Origin: Spirochaetaceae bacterium
Lineage (GTDB): Bacteria; Spirochaetota; Spirochaetia; Treponematales; Breznakiellaceae
Length of the DNA: 11,098 bases
Direction of reading: 5' to 3'
Assembly: GCA_031258625.1 (NCBI GenBank)
Contig: JAIRMO010000100.1
Coordinates: 1 to 11,098, forward strand
The stretch's first letter is position 1. Every line of letters begins with the position of its first letter. The notes beneath the pieces were generated by a model. The model saw only the letters and a list, made by a program, of their open reading frames with translations, was not told the origin of the DNA and searched no databases. A program made the translations under genes and the position numbers. Of the stretch, positions 1 to 6,859 are shown in pieces.

Positions 1-1
1 G

Positions 2-1258
2 GCCCTTGAAACCGCCCCCGAGGAGATGGGTCCGGAAGAACCCCCCGCCCCTCAGCCCCCGCCGGGGCCCCCCATCTCCCCGCCCCCGCCGGCCGCCTAC
101 GGGGGGATTACCATAGAAAGCGAGACCTCCACCGTGCCTATCCCCCCGTGGACCCCCCCTCCCCCGCCGATCCGCCTGGACAATATGGCGGTTTTATCCC
201 TGACCTTTTCCGACGGGACCAGGGCGGTCCTCCCCCCCCTTCAGGATTCGGAAGATTTCAGGGCCGGTCAGTATCGTCTCGCGGATATCGCGGGCAACAA
301 GACCATAGATTCCATCGAAATTTTGAATAATAATACCCACCGGAATATTTCCATCCGGAATATCCGGGTTTTTGATCCCGATGCCCGGGAAGGAATAAAA
401 CCAAAAAATCCCCTGTCCGTTGCCCGGGACGCGGTGGTTGTCATGGATGGGATCGAGGTAAAACGATCCTCCAACAATATCAACGACCTTATCCCCGGGG
501 TAAACCTTGTCGCCCGGGGAGTGTCGGACCGGCCGGTAACCCTGGGGGTGGAATCGGACCGGGAATCGGTTAAAAACGCCATTTTTTCTCTGGTGGGGAA
601 TTATAACCGCCTTATGGCGGAGGTAAACGTTTTAATCAGAAGTGACGACCGGATCATCCAGGAACTTTCCTACCTGACTACGGAAGAACAGGGGGAACTT
701 AAAAAACGGCTCGGGGTTTTTTCCGGGGATTCTACCCTAAATCAATTAAAAAACAATCTGCAGCGCATTGTCGGAGGCCCCTACCCCACCATGGCGGACC
801 GGGATTTATCCATGCTGACCCAGATAGGGATAGGCACCGATGTCCGCGGGGCAGGCTCCGGGTCGGGATACGATCCTTCCCGGCTGCGGGGCTACCTTGA
901 AGTTGACGAAGGGATTTTGGATAACGCCCTGGACACCCAGCTTCAGGCCATACAGCAGCTCTTTGGATATGACAGCGACGGGGATCTTATCGTCGACTCC
1001 GGTGTCGCCTATTCCCTGGAAAACATCTCCAAACCCTACGTGGAAACCGGCGGCATCATTTCCCTTAAAACCGGAACCATTGATTCCCGGATTACCCAGG
1101 ATCAACGGCGGATAGAAACCCTGGACCGGCAGCTTGCGGCCAAGGAAGCGGCCCTAAAACTCCAATACGGACAGATGGAAGGGGCTTATAACCGGATGGA
1201 ACAGATGTCTACTTCCCTGGATCAATTCAGCCAGCGGTCCAATAATAACAACCGGTAA
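2..1258 (+). CDS. fliD: Flagellar filament cap protein FliD (HAP2), 3' part, cut by the window start
   Basis: FliD forms the cap at the filament tip, under which exported flagellin subunits fold; in spirochaetes the filament is periplasmic. The frame is open from base 2, so the N-terminus lies outside the window. The visible part begins with a proline-rich stretch (about bases 35-175). A beta-rich segment follows, then the FliD C-terminal domain: VMDGIEVKRSSNNINDLIPG is the typical DG...R..N.I.D.I.GV signature (about bases 440-500). The end is a long coiled-coil-like helix (about 1090-1250), as expected for the terminal segment buried in the filament core. An acidic DSDGDLIVD loop (971-997) resembles an EF-hand-type metal site. 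The TAA stop at 1256-1258 overlaps an ATG (TAATG), which suggests coupling to the next gene. Family assignment is firm; the metal site is inference. Confidence 0.95.
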   Translation, partial: ALETAPEEMGPEEPPAPQPPPGPPISPPPPAAYGGITIESETSTVPIPPWTPPPPPIRLDNMAVLSLTFSDGTRAVLPPLQDSEDFRAGQYRLADIAGNKTIDSIEILNNNTHRNISIRNIRVFDPDAREGIKPKNPLSVARDAVVVMDGIEVKRSSNNINDLIPGVNLVARGVSDRPVTLGVESDRESVKNAIFSLVGNYNRLMAEVNVLIRSDDRIIQELSYLTTEEQGELKKRLGVFSGDSTLNQLKNNLQRIVGGPYPTMADRDLSMLTQIGIGTDVRGAGSGSGYDPSRLRGYLEVDEGILDNALDTQLQAIQQLFGYDSDGDLIVDSGVAYSLENISKPYVETGGIISLKTGTIDSRITQDQRRIETLDRQLAAKEAALKLQYGQMEGAYNRMEQMSTSLDQFSQRSNNNNR

Positions 1259-1278
1259 TGGGGAAAGGGGAAATTTTT

Positions 1279-2118
1279 ATGAATATAACCATCAATGGAA
1301 ACCCCGTGGATATTACCCTGGAAAAGGAGCGCACCCTGGGGGAACTCCTTGGGGGAATAGAAAGCTGGATCTCAAGCTCAGGGCATAGTTTGAGCGGTTT
1401 AGAAGTAGACGGGGCGGCCATAGGGATTAACTCCATGGAGGAGGCGTTTCAACGGGAGCTGGAAAAAATAAAGACCATAGCCATCACCACCAGCGCCCGT
1501 TCCGAATTGCTGATGGAGGCCTTGTTTACTGCCAAGGAAATCCTCAAAACCTATGGGGCGGTTTCCTTTGACGAACAGGGCCGGCTCCGGGAGCAGTGGG
1601 AAAAAAGCCCTGCCGGGGCGTTTTTATCCGAAGAAGAGCCGGATCTGTATGAAGGCATGGTAAAGACCCTGCGGGGAGAGGGGCTGCCCCCCAAAAAACT
1701 GGAAGGGCTTTTGGATGAACGGCTGCGGGAATTGAGAACCCCCCTAAAAGAACTCGCGAACATGGAAGGGGTCATCACCGGTATAGCCCGGCGGCTTGAG
1801 GATCTGCCCCTGGATATTCAAACCGGTAAAGACCAGCAGGCCGCCGAAACGGTTTCGTTATTTTCCGGTATAACAGAAAAATTATTCCGCCTTTTTTCTC
1901 TTTTAGACCAATGGGGCGTACAGACGGAAGGGATTACCGTGGAAGACCTGTCTGTTCGGGCTTTTATTGCGGAATTTACCGCGGCGTTAAAGGAATTGCT
2001 TGCCGCCTATGAGGCGAAGGATGCGGTACTGGTAGGAGATCTGGCCGAATATGAGTTGGCTCCCCGATTGCTTAAACTTTATTCTGCCATGAGAAGTCCT
2101 GCGGAAAAACCGGCCTAA
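1279..2118 (+). CDS. Conserved-looking hypothetical protein downstream of fliD
   Basis: I do not recognise this 279-aa protein. I chose the ATG at 1279 because AAAGGGG lies 8 nt upstream; an ATG at 1258, overlapping the fliD stop, would add 7 residues (MGKGEIF) and cannot be excluded. The N-terminus (MNITINGNPVDITLEKERTL, residues 1-20) looks like a beta-hairpin followed by a helix, reminiscent of a beta-grasp fold. From about residue 60 onward it is almost entirely predicted helix, rich in Glu, Lys and Leu. There is no signal peptide or membrane segment, so it is probably cytoplasmic. It lies directly behind fliD, where other bacteria carry the export chaperones FliS and FliT, and the PilZ gene follows after 39 bp. 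A flagellar accessory or chaperone role is inference from position and helical character only. Confidence 0.8.
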   Translation: MNITINGNPVDITLEKERTLGELLGGIESWISSSGHSLSGLEVDGAAIGINSMEEAFQRELEKIKTIAITTSARSELLMEALFTAKEILKTYGAVSFDEQGRLREQWEKSPAGAFLSEEEPDLYEGMVKTLRGEGLPPKKLEGLLDERLRELRTPLKELANMEGVITGIARRLEDLPLDIQTGKDQQAAETVSLFSGITEKLFRLFSLLDQWGVQTEGITVEDLSVRAFIAEFTAALKELLAAYEAKDAVLVGDLAEYELAPRLLKLYSAMRSPAEKPA

Positions 2119-2157
2119 AAAGAACAGCCGGTCTAACAAAAAGGAGTGATCGTAATT

Positions 2158-3279
2158 ATGATGCTTTCGGGCATACAATGGAGCCTGCTTCAGGAAAATA
2201 TCCAATATTTTAAGGAAGATGATCCGATGGCGGGGATCATCCTCATGATTTCTATTATTGGTATTGTGGTGATAAGTTTCGTCGTGAACCTGATCAAACA
2301 TGGCATCGGCGCCACCGGTATGCCGAGTTCGATAGGAAAAACCACTCCCCGTCAGTTCAGCGTTTTTGCCCTGCGCCGATTGGCAAGTACCTATAGGTTA
2401 AATAAGGACCAGACGAAGTTGTTGGAACAGATCTTTAGAAGCCACGGGGTAAAGGACCCCCGGCGGGTGATAAAGGATCCCCAGATCCTGGACGAACATT
2501 TTAAGCGGGCCTATAAAAACATTGAACGGATATCCGAGACCGAAGAAGACAGGCAGCAAAAAATTTCTTTGCTGTTTTCCCTTAGAAATACCATAGAAAA
2601 CGTCCAGCGTATAGAAAACACGATCACTTCAACCCAGCAGATTGCGGATAATTCAAACATAGCCTTAATCATCGAGGATGAAAGTTATCCGGTACGGGTG
2701 TTTTCCTCCGGAAAGGACACTATTTCGGTGGAATGTCCCCGGAATACCCTGGGGAAGCCCCTGTCTATCCCCAGGGGGACCCGGGTTACCCTGTCCTTCT
2801 TTACCAAATCCAGTACCGGATACTCCTTTGACACCCAGGTTTTGGGGGCCGCCCAGACCTCCAAGGGGCCGGCGATACAGATAGCCCATTCCTCCAGGGC
2901 AAAAACCCTTAATTACCAGCGTAAATTCAGGCGGAAAGAGACCGATATGTCCTGTAATTTTTATTCAATAATTATTGAAGAAATCAAAGCGGGATGGAAG
3001 AAAAAACAAAAGATGATCGTGGACAAACAAAAACATTCAGGGAACGTTCTGAATATTTCCATAGGCGGATGCGCGATAAGAACAAATGCCTCCGTACCGG
3101 TAGGTTCACGATTAAAAATTGAATTTAACCACGACGACAGCCGGTCCCTGGCGGTTTTGGGTCAGATCCTGAGGTCTAACAAAAACGGAGCCATAACCGT
3201 TATCCATATAAAATTTATTAAAGTACCCCGGAGAGCCTGGAACGCGATAAACGCGATGGTTTTTGAATATGAAAAATAG
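2158..3279 (+). CDS. Membrane-anchored PilZ-domain protein (cyclic-di-GMP receptor)
   Basis: A 373-aa protein predicted to bind cyclic di-GMP and to act at the inner membrane. One hydrophobic segment spans about residues 24-46 (MAGIILMISIIGIVVISFVV). A helical stretch follows to about residue 160, then a YcgR-N-like beta domain (about 165-250) and a C-terminal PilZ domain. The two ligand motifs of PilZ are present: RKFRR (RxxxR) at residues 255-259 and NISIGG ([D/N]xSxxG) at 299-304. In YcgR-type proteins this layout brakes or tunes the flagellar motor, which fits its place behind fliD. The frame also opens at a GTG at 2146, but that codon overlaps the AAGGAG ribosome site (2141-2146), so ATG 2158 (or 2161) is the likely start, with an 11-nt spacing. 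Binding is strongly suggested by the motifs; the downstream target is unknown. Confidence 0.9.
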   Translation: MMLSGIQWSLLQENIQYFKEDDPMAGIILMISIIGIVVISFVVNLIKHGIGATGMPSSIGKTTPRQFSVFALRRLASTYRLNKDQTKLLEQIFRSHGVKDPRRVIKDPQILDEHFKRAYKNIERISETEEDRQQKISLLFSLRNTIENVQRIENTITSTQQIADNSNIALIIEDESYPVRVFSSGKDTISVECPRNTLGKPLSIPRGTRVTLSFFTKSSTGYSFDTQVLGAAQTSKGPAIQIAHSSRAKTLNYQRKFRRKETDMSCNFYSIIIEEIKAGWKKKQKMIVDKQKHSGNVLNISIGGCAIRTNASVPVGSRLKIEFNHDDSRSLAVLGQILRSNKNGAITVIHIKFIKVPRRAWNAINAMVFEYEK

Positions 3280-3360
3280 GGACGATTTTCGCCACAGCCC
3301 GGAGGGTATTACGCGGAGGTTTCAAAATTTCAGTTTTGGGGAACCCAGCCTGGAATTCAG

Positions 3361-3390
3361 AAAAAAAAACGGACTTTTGACCGCTTTTTC
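3361..3390 (+). terminator. Weak terminator-like A-run/hairpin/T-run in the 181-bp gap
   Basis: The gap between the PilZ gene and the 87-aa gene (3280-3460) holds no convincing gene. Nine A residues (3361-3369) precede CGG, an 8-nt loop, CCG, one unpaired C and five T residues (3385-3389). The A- and T-runs can extend the short stem, giving a possible bidirectional terminator that would separate the fliD unit from the tsaE/tsaB unit. The GC part of the stem is only 3 bp, so the support is weak. I see no clear promoter in the rest of the gap. Confidence 0.25.
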
Positions 3391-3460
3391 CATCGCTGCT
3401 CCAACAGCCGGGTGTGGAGACGAGCCCTACGAACAATCTTATACATGAAGCAGGTAGCGC

Positions 3461-3724
3461 ATGAAAATTGTGGAAATCAAAGATATTATCAGAAAGGATG
3501 TTCCTATCTATTACCGCCGGCATTTTTCCGGCGTTGCGATCCTGGAATTAGTGAATAAACGCATAGAACGGCGTATCGATTTTATGATTGAGACTAAACC
3601 CACCGGGGAAAAGGAAATTTCCTTATCCCTTTCAGATCCCGTAGATTATCCCCTGGCCCCCCTTATTAAGGAATTAAAGACCTTTGTCGGCGACCTGGAC
3701 AACAATGGGGGCCTTCCTGGCTGA
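3461..3724 (+). CDS. Small hypothetical protein upstream of tsaE
   Basis: An 87-aa protein that I do not recognise. It starts at ATG 3461 with a modest AGG (in GCAGGTAGCGC) about 8 nt upstream. It has a basic N-terminal half (KIVEIKDIIRKDVPIYYRRH, residues 2-21) and alternating charged and hydrophobic residues that suggest beta strands, then a helix ending near LIKELKTFVGDLDN. It shows no signal peptide, membrane segment or cysteine motif. Its 3' end overlaps the start of tsaE by 20 nt in a different frame, which suggests translational coupling and argues that it is a real gene in the tsaE-tsaB unit. Function is unknown. Confidence 0.7.
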   Translation: MKIVEIKDIIRKDVPIYYRRHFSGVAILELVNKRIERRIDFMIETKPTGEKEISLSLSDPVDYPLAPLIKELKTFVGDLDNNGGLPG

Positions 3725-4154
3725 ATTTATTTCGGCCTCCCCGGAAGCAACCATACGCGCCGGGGAAGAACTCGCCGAGTTATTACATCCCGGAAGCGTG
3801 GTTGCCCTCCGGGGGGGGCTGGGGGTGGGAAAAACCTATTTAACCAAGGGGATCGCCCGGGGATTAGGGATAAACGAGGAAATTACCAGTCCAACCTATA
3901 CCATTATTTCCGAATACCAGGGAAAATTACCCCTCTATCATATAGATGTTTACCGGCTGGGGGGGGATGATGATTTCAGCGCCCTGGGGGGGGATGATTT
4001 CCTGTACGGCTCGGGGGTATCGGTAATTGAATGGAGCGAATTACTCCCCCGATCCCTTCCAAAGGACGCGATAACCATTGAAATAACCCTGCTTGAGGGG
4101 GATCGCCGGCTTATTCGTGTTACGGGGCTTCCCGGAGAGGACTTTCACCCATGA
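3705..4154 (+). CDS. tsaE: tRNA threonylcarbamoyladenosine biosynthesis ATPase TsaE
   Basis: TsaE is the P-loop ATPase that works with the TsaB-TsaD complex to make N6-threonylcarbamoyladenosine (t6A) at position 37 of ANN-decoding tRNAs, in the cytoplasm. With the start at ATG 3705 the protein is 149 aa, normal for the family. Visible motifs are Walker A GGLGVGKT (residues 37-44), the conserved TSPTYTII segment (61-68), HIDVYRL (79-85) and VIEW (107-110). A TTG at 3684 would add seven residues (MSATWTT); I prefer ATG 3705 because its length fits known TsaE N-termini. It overlaps the upstream 87-aa gene by 20 nt, and its ATGA junction with tsaB indicates coupled translation. Three runs of eight G lie in this gene (3811-3818, 3959-3966, 3986-3993), yet the frame is intact. 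Confidence 0.95.
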   Translation: MGAFLAEFISASPEATIRAGEELAELLHPGSVVALRGGLGVGKTYLTKGIARGLGINEEITSPTYTIISEYQGKLPLYHIDVYRLGGDDDFSALGGDDFLYGSGVSVIEWSELLPRSLPKDAITIEITLLEGDRRLIRVTGLPGEDFHP

Positions 4155-4840
4155 ACGTACTTGCCTTGGATACGGCCACCTCGATTTTGTCCCTGGCCCT
4201 TTCCGCAAAGGGTGCTTTATGGTATTTTGAAATTGACGCGGGGCTTAAACATTCCGAACTCCTTATGGACGGGGTGGATATGCTTTTTAAACAAGCCGGT
4301 TTAAAACCAAAAGAGGTGGAACGGATCGCCTGTATGAAGGGCCCCGGCTCATTTACGGGCCTGCGGATCGGATTTTCCGCGGCTAAAGGACTGGCCCTTT
4401 CCCTGGAGGTTCCCCTGGTTTCGGTGCCTACCCTGGATTGTATGGCCCTTTCCCATTCGGTCTGGCCCGGCCTGGTACTTCCCGTAATTGACGCCCGGAA
4501 ACACCGGTATTTTACCGCCCTTTACCGGGGAAACACCCGGCTTTCCGCCTATAGGGACGCGGATTCCGGGGAAATTCTGGAGCTTATACGCTCGGCTCCC
4601 CCGAAGGGGCCGGTATTGTTTACCGGTCCTGAGGCGGATACCCTGCTGGCGGAGCTGGGGGGGGCTGTTCCCCCGGAAGATTTTTTGGTCGATCCGGCTC
4701 ATAAAAGGGGACAGGGCCGGGAATTATTGGCTATTGCAAAAAACATGGATATCAACAATAATGAAATGGCAATGGGGCCTTTGTACCTGCGTCAAAGCGA
4801 TGCGGAATTAAACCTGAACGGGGCGGGGTATAAAAGTTAA
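4151..4840 (+). CDS. tsaB: tRNA t6A biosynthesis protein TsaB
   Basis: TsaB is the catalytically inactive ASKHA-fold partner that dimerises with TsaD and scaffolds TsaE for t6A37 synthesis on tRNA. The 229-aa length is usual. The N-terminus MNVLALDTAT (residues 1-10) is the family's first beta strand, KHSELLM (33-39) the next conserved block, and GPGSFTGLRIG (64-74) the most diagnostic motif. The C-terminal PLYLRQSDAELN matches the common P.YLR...A end. Its start codon overlaps the tsaE stop (ATGA, 4151-4154). The catalytic partner TsaD and the TsaC/Sua5 enzyme are not in this window. Placement beside flagellar genes is probably shared operon history rather than shared function. Confidence 0.95.
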   Translation: MNVLALDTATSILSLALSAKGALWYFEIDAGLKHSELLMDGVDMLFKQAGLKPKEVERIACMKGPGSFTGLRIGFSAAKGLALSLEVPLVSVPTLDCMALSHSVWPGLVLPVIDARKHRYFTALYRGNTRLSAYRDADSGEILELIRSAPPKGPVLFTGPEADTLLAELGGAVPPEDFLVDPAHKRGQGRELLAIAKNMDINNNEMAMGPLYLRQSDAELNLNGAGYKS

Positions 4841-4870
4841 TTCCCGGCTTTATGTCGTTTGAGGTTGTTC

Positions 4871-4904
4871 CAAAATCCGGTAGTCCGGCAGGACTATGAT
4901 TTTG
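4871..4904 (+). promoter_or_regulatory. Strong intergenic hairpin between tsaB and the HD-GYP gene
   Basis: CAAAATC (4871-4877) can pair with GATTTTG (4898-4904), and TAGTCC (4881-4886) pairs perfectly with GGACTA (4891-4896) around a GGCA tetraloop. The two stems are separated by an asymmetric internal loop (CGG against T). That makes 13 base pairs in 34 nt. No T-run follows on the plus strand, so it is not a classic terminator. It could stabilise or process the mRNA, or be a regulatory structure ahead of the HD-GYP gene. The pairing is visible; the role is unknown. Confidence 0.45.
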
Positions 4905-4982
4905 TCCCGCAGCCTTAGATTTAAGCGGAAAAGCGGGCGGGGCTTGAAATCGGTTTGAATCTTTTAAATAAAGTTGGAGTAT

Positions 4983-6068
4983 ATGGCAGACGTTCAAAAA
5001 GAATCATACGATGAATTAGAGTATCTGGAAGAAGTTGAGGACCTTGAAGCAATAGCCGATGAGTCTCTCAACCCGGAACCGGAAACTAATGAAACTTCAA
5101 AATTTTTCTCTTCTTCGCTGAACCCTTTTTTAAACAGCGTTTTTCCGGTATTATTTATCGACAATGAATTGAAGATCGTGTATACCAACCCTTCCTGTGA
5201 ACATCTGTTTACGGGTTTCTTTAACATGACGGGGAATTCCTTTATTGATGTTTTTGGCAAATACTTTGAAGTGGCGGCGATCCGGGAGATTCGGGAAACC
5301 GTCTTTAAGGGAAATAACGGATATTCCTGGAAAGGGGAAGCCCGGATTAAGTCCCGGGAAATGGTAACGGTTCAAACCAGGGTGTATCTTTTTTCCGCGG
5401 ATTTGAATATCAAACGGCCCCGGGAATTTGTGGTCATGTTTGACGATGTTACCGAAGAAAACAAGCGGCTGCTCCGGAGCGTCTTCATGAGCCTTTTGGA
5501 GGCCTCAAAACTCAAGGATAATGATACGGGGAAACACATCGTCCGGGTTAATCATTACTCCCGGCGCCTGGCGGAAGAACTGTACCGGAAGTCCGGTTAC
5601 GACCGGATCGACGCGGACTTTATCGATAATATCGGGTTTCTCGCCTCTATGCACGATGTGGGGAAAATCGGCACTCCCGACGATATTCTTAACAAAGAGG
5701 GGCCCCTAAACGAATGGGAATGGACGGTTATGCAGGAGCATACCAAAAACGGCGCCTTTATTTTGTCCACCTACCCCAACCCCATGGCAAAGGAGATTGC
5801 CCTGAGCCACCATGAACGGTGGAATGGATCGGGATACCCCTTCCAGTTAGAGGGGGAGATGATACCCCTGGCCGCCCGGATTGTCAGTATCGCCGACGTA
5901 TACGACGCCCTGCGGATGGAACGGACCTATAAGGTTCCGTTTCCCCACGACATAGCGGTTCAAAAAATGATGGAATGTAAGGGGACCCAATTTGATCCTT
6001 CCCTGATCGAGACCTTCCTTTCCATCAACAAAGATTTTGACGTCCTCTATGAACAGAACAAGGATTAA
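4983..6068 (+). CDS. PAS/HD-GYP domain protein, probable cyclic-di-GMP phosphodiesterase
   Basis: A 361-aa cytoplasmic protein predicted to hydrolyse cyclic di-GMP. It has a very acidic N-terminus (about residues 1-35) and a PAS-like sensor domain (about 47-160, with FPVLFIDNELKIVYTNPSCE at 54-73). The HD-GYP domain covers about 168-355. Its metal-binding signature is complete: H185 in GKHIVRV, the HD pair H224-D225 in MHDVGKIG, HHERWNGSGYP at 276-286 and the IADVYDAL segment further on. The Asn at 281 replaces the more usual Asp of HHExxDGxGYP; this is a known variation and not clearly inactivating. There is no receiver domain, membrane segment or signal peptide. The frame opens at TTG 4974, but ATG 4983 lies just after GGAG (4976-4979), though the spacing is short. 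With the PilZ protein upstream it suggests a c-di-GMP input into motility. Its ligand is unknown. Confidence 0.93.
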   Translation: MADVQKESYDELEYLEEVEDLEAIADESLNPEPETNETSKFFSSSLNPFLNSVFPVLFIDNELKIVYTNPSCEHLFTGFFNMTGNSFIDVFGKYFEVAAIREIRETVFKGNNGYSWKGEARIKSREMVTVQTRVYLFSADLNIKRPREFVVMFDDVTEENKRLLRSVFMSLLEASKLKDNDTGKHIVRVNHYSRRLAEELYRKSGYDRIDADFIDNIGFLASMHDVGKIGTPDDILNKEGPLNEWEWTVMQEHTKNGAFILSTYPNPMAKEIALSHHERWNGSGYPFQLEGEMIPLAARIVSIADVYDALRMERTYKVPFPHDIAVQKMMECKGTQFDPSLIETFLSINKDFDVLYEQNKD

Positions 6069-6090
6069 AAAGGGCCGACCCTCCGGCCTT
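6067..6090 (-). terminator. Intrinsic terminator of the flgN-flgK-flgL-fliW-csrA operon
   Basis: Read on the minus strand, CGGCC/GGCCG (6073-6077 with 6084-6088) forms a 5-bp GC stem, extendable to 7 bp with a G-U and an A-U pair, around a 6-nt loop. A run of five T follows (complement of 6067-6071). It begins at the csrA stop codon and lies in the 20-bp gap between the two convergent gene blocks. The plus-strand reading lacks a T-run, so the structure mainly serves the minus-strand operon. Confidence 0.65.
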
Positions 6091-6322
6091 ACAGGGGCTC
6101 CCTGTCGGCGCCAAAAGTGAATTCCGGAAATACCGGGGTTGAGGCCGCGGCGGCCTTGTTTTCCGCCCTGATCGCGTCAAACACCTCCTGGCGGTAAACT
6201 TTTACCGTTTTGGGAGCGTCCACCCCTATTCTGACCTGATCTCCCCGGATCTCTATGATAGAAACGGAAATATCCTCGCCGATCATGACCTTTTCGTTGA
6301 TCTTCCTGGATAGTATCAGCAT
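6089..6322 (-). CDS. csrA: Carbon storage/translational regulator CsrA
   Basis: CsrA is a small dimeric RNA-binding protein that binds GGA motifs near ribosome sites and usually represses translation; in bacteria that also have FliW it controls flagellin synthesis. The protein starts [20 protein letters not shown] (1-20), nearly family consensus. Leu4 and Arg44 (in VYRQEV), the residues known to contact RNA in homologues, are both present. At 77 aa it is longer than the 61-aa enterobacterial form; the extra C-terminal tail (about 55-77, Ala-rich then FPEFTFG) corresponds to the extension that FliW contacts in Bacillus-type CsrA. The start overlaps the end of fliW by 7 nt (ATGCTGA), with a GAAGG site just upstream, so the two proteins are probably made by coupled translation. 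It is the last gene of the operon. Confidence 0.97.
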   Translation of the reverse strand: MLILSRKINEKVMIGEDISVSIIEIRGDQVRIGVDAPKTVKVYRQEVFDAIRAENKAAAASTPVFPEFTFGADREPL

Positions 6323-6780
6323 GGGGCCTTCTTCACCGGGTCCGCCCGCTTAACGGAAGCCAGCTCTTCCATGATGTTATGTTTGGTCTTCCACCGGGGA
6401 TCGGTGAGGATCGCCTGTTTACCCAGCCGGGATTCCCGGTTGATGATCAGGGGGCCCTGGAGGTTGGCGGTCATGGGGCCTTCCGCGGGAATGGTAACAA
6501 TCGAGAAGGTAAGGGCCATTTGGGGATCCGAAAGACCGATCTCCCGGAATTCCCCATCGTCCACGTCCACCTCATAGTCGGGCCTAAACAGGAAGGGGTT
6601 GATCAAAATAAAGGCGAGTTCCCCCACTTCCAGGGCCTGGAGCCAATAAAAGGGCTGCCGTTCCGCGTCCAAAAGCACGTATTCCTCGATCCTTTCAAAC
6701 CCAAAAAGACCCGCGGGAAAGGTAATTTTCTGCCGTTCATCCACGTCAATAAGCCCGTAGGCCTTGGTTGTAACCTTCAC
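6316..6780 (-). CDS. fliW: Flagellar assembly factor FliW
   Basis: FliW binds both flagellin and CsrA. When flagellin is exported, FliW is freed, sequesters CsrA and relieves repression of flagellin translation. The 154-aa protein shows the family blocks FPAGLFGFE (residues 21-29), PFYWLQ (43-48), and the [11 protein letters not shown] and GKQ segments (104-122). It starts with GTG at 6780, six bases after a strong GGAGGAG ribosome site (6787-6793 on the minus strand); no ATG lies nearby in frame. It is co-transcribed with csrA, which overlaps its 3' end by 7 nt, and follows flgL after 79 bp. The adjacency to csrA is the classic partner-switch arrangement. Confidence 0.96.
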   Translation of the reverse strand: MKVTTKAYGLIDVDERQKITFPAGLFGFERIEEYVLLDAERQPFYWLQALEVGELAFILINPFLFRPDYEVDVDDGEFREIGLSDPQMALTFSIVTIPAEGPMTANLQGPLIINRESRLGKQAILTDPRWKTKHNIMEELASVKRADPVKKAPC

Positions 6781-6826
6781 GTTTTTCTCCTCCCCATAAG
6801 ATTCCCCAAAAAGGGGCTTTGGTCAA
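6781..6826 (-). promoter_or_regulatory. fliW leader: small hairpin and GGA-rich ribosome site, possible CsrA target
   Basis: On the minus strand the fliW leader contains CCCC-TTTTT-GGGG (6804-6816), a 4-bp hairpin ending in GGGGAA. Eight bases further is GGGGAGGAG, which holds the ribosome site. GGA triplets occur in both places. The CCCC could pair with either GGGG, the second of which abuts the ribosome site. CsrA typically binds paired GGA motifs of this kind, so feedback on fliW-csrA translation is possible. A TTGACC (6821-6826) looks like a -35 box, but only a poor -10 follows, so I do not call a promoter. Confidence 0.3.
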
Positions 6827-6859
6827 GTCCGATACTTTGTCCGCTTAAGGATGCGGGTG

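Noticed and set aside
3269..3448. 59-aa frame in the gap after the PilZ gene
   Set aside because: No ribosome site, starts inside the PilZ gene, includes a nine-A run, and the product has no recognisable features.
4944..4972. TTGAAA-N17-AATAAA ahead of the HD-GYP gene
   Set aside because: Transcription would start at or after the ribosome site (about 4979), leaving no usable leader; the -10 box is also only 4 of 6.
6808..6834. Plus-strand AAAA-N15-GTCCGATA resembling a sigma-28 promoter
   Set aside because: The match is partial, and it would transcribe antisense into flgL with no gene downstream.
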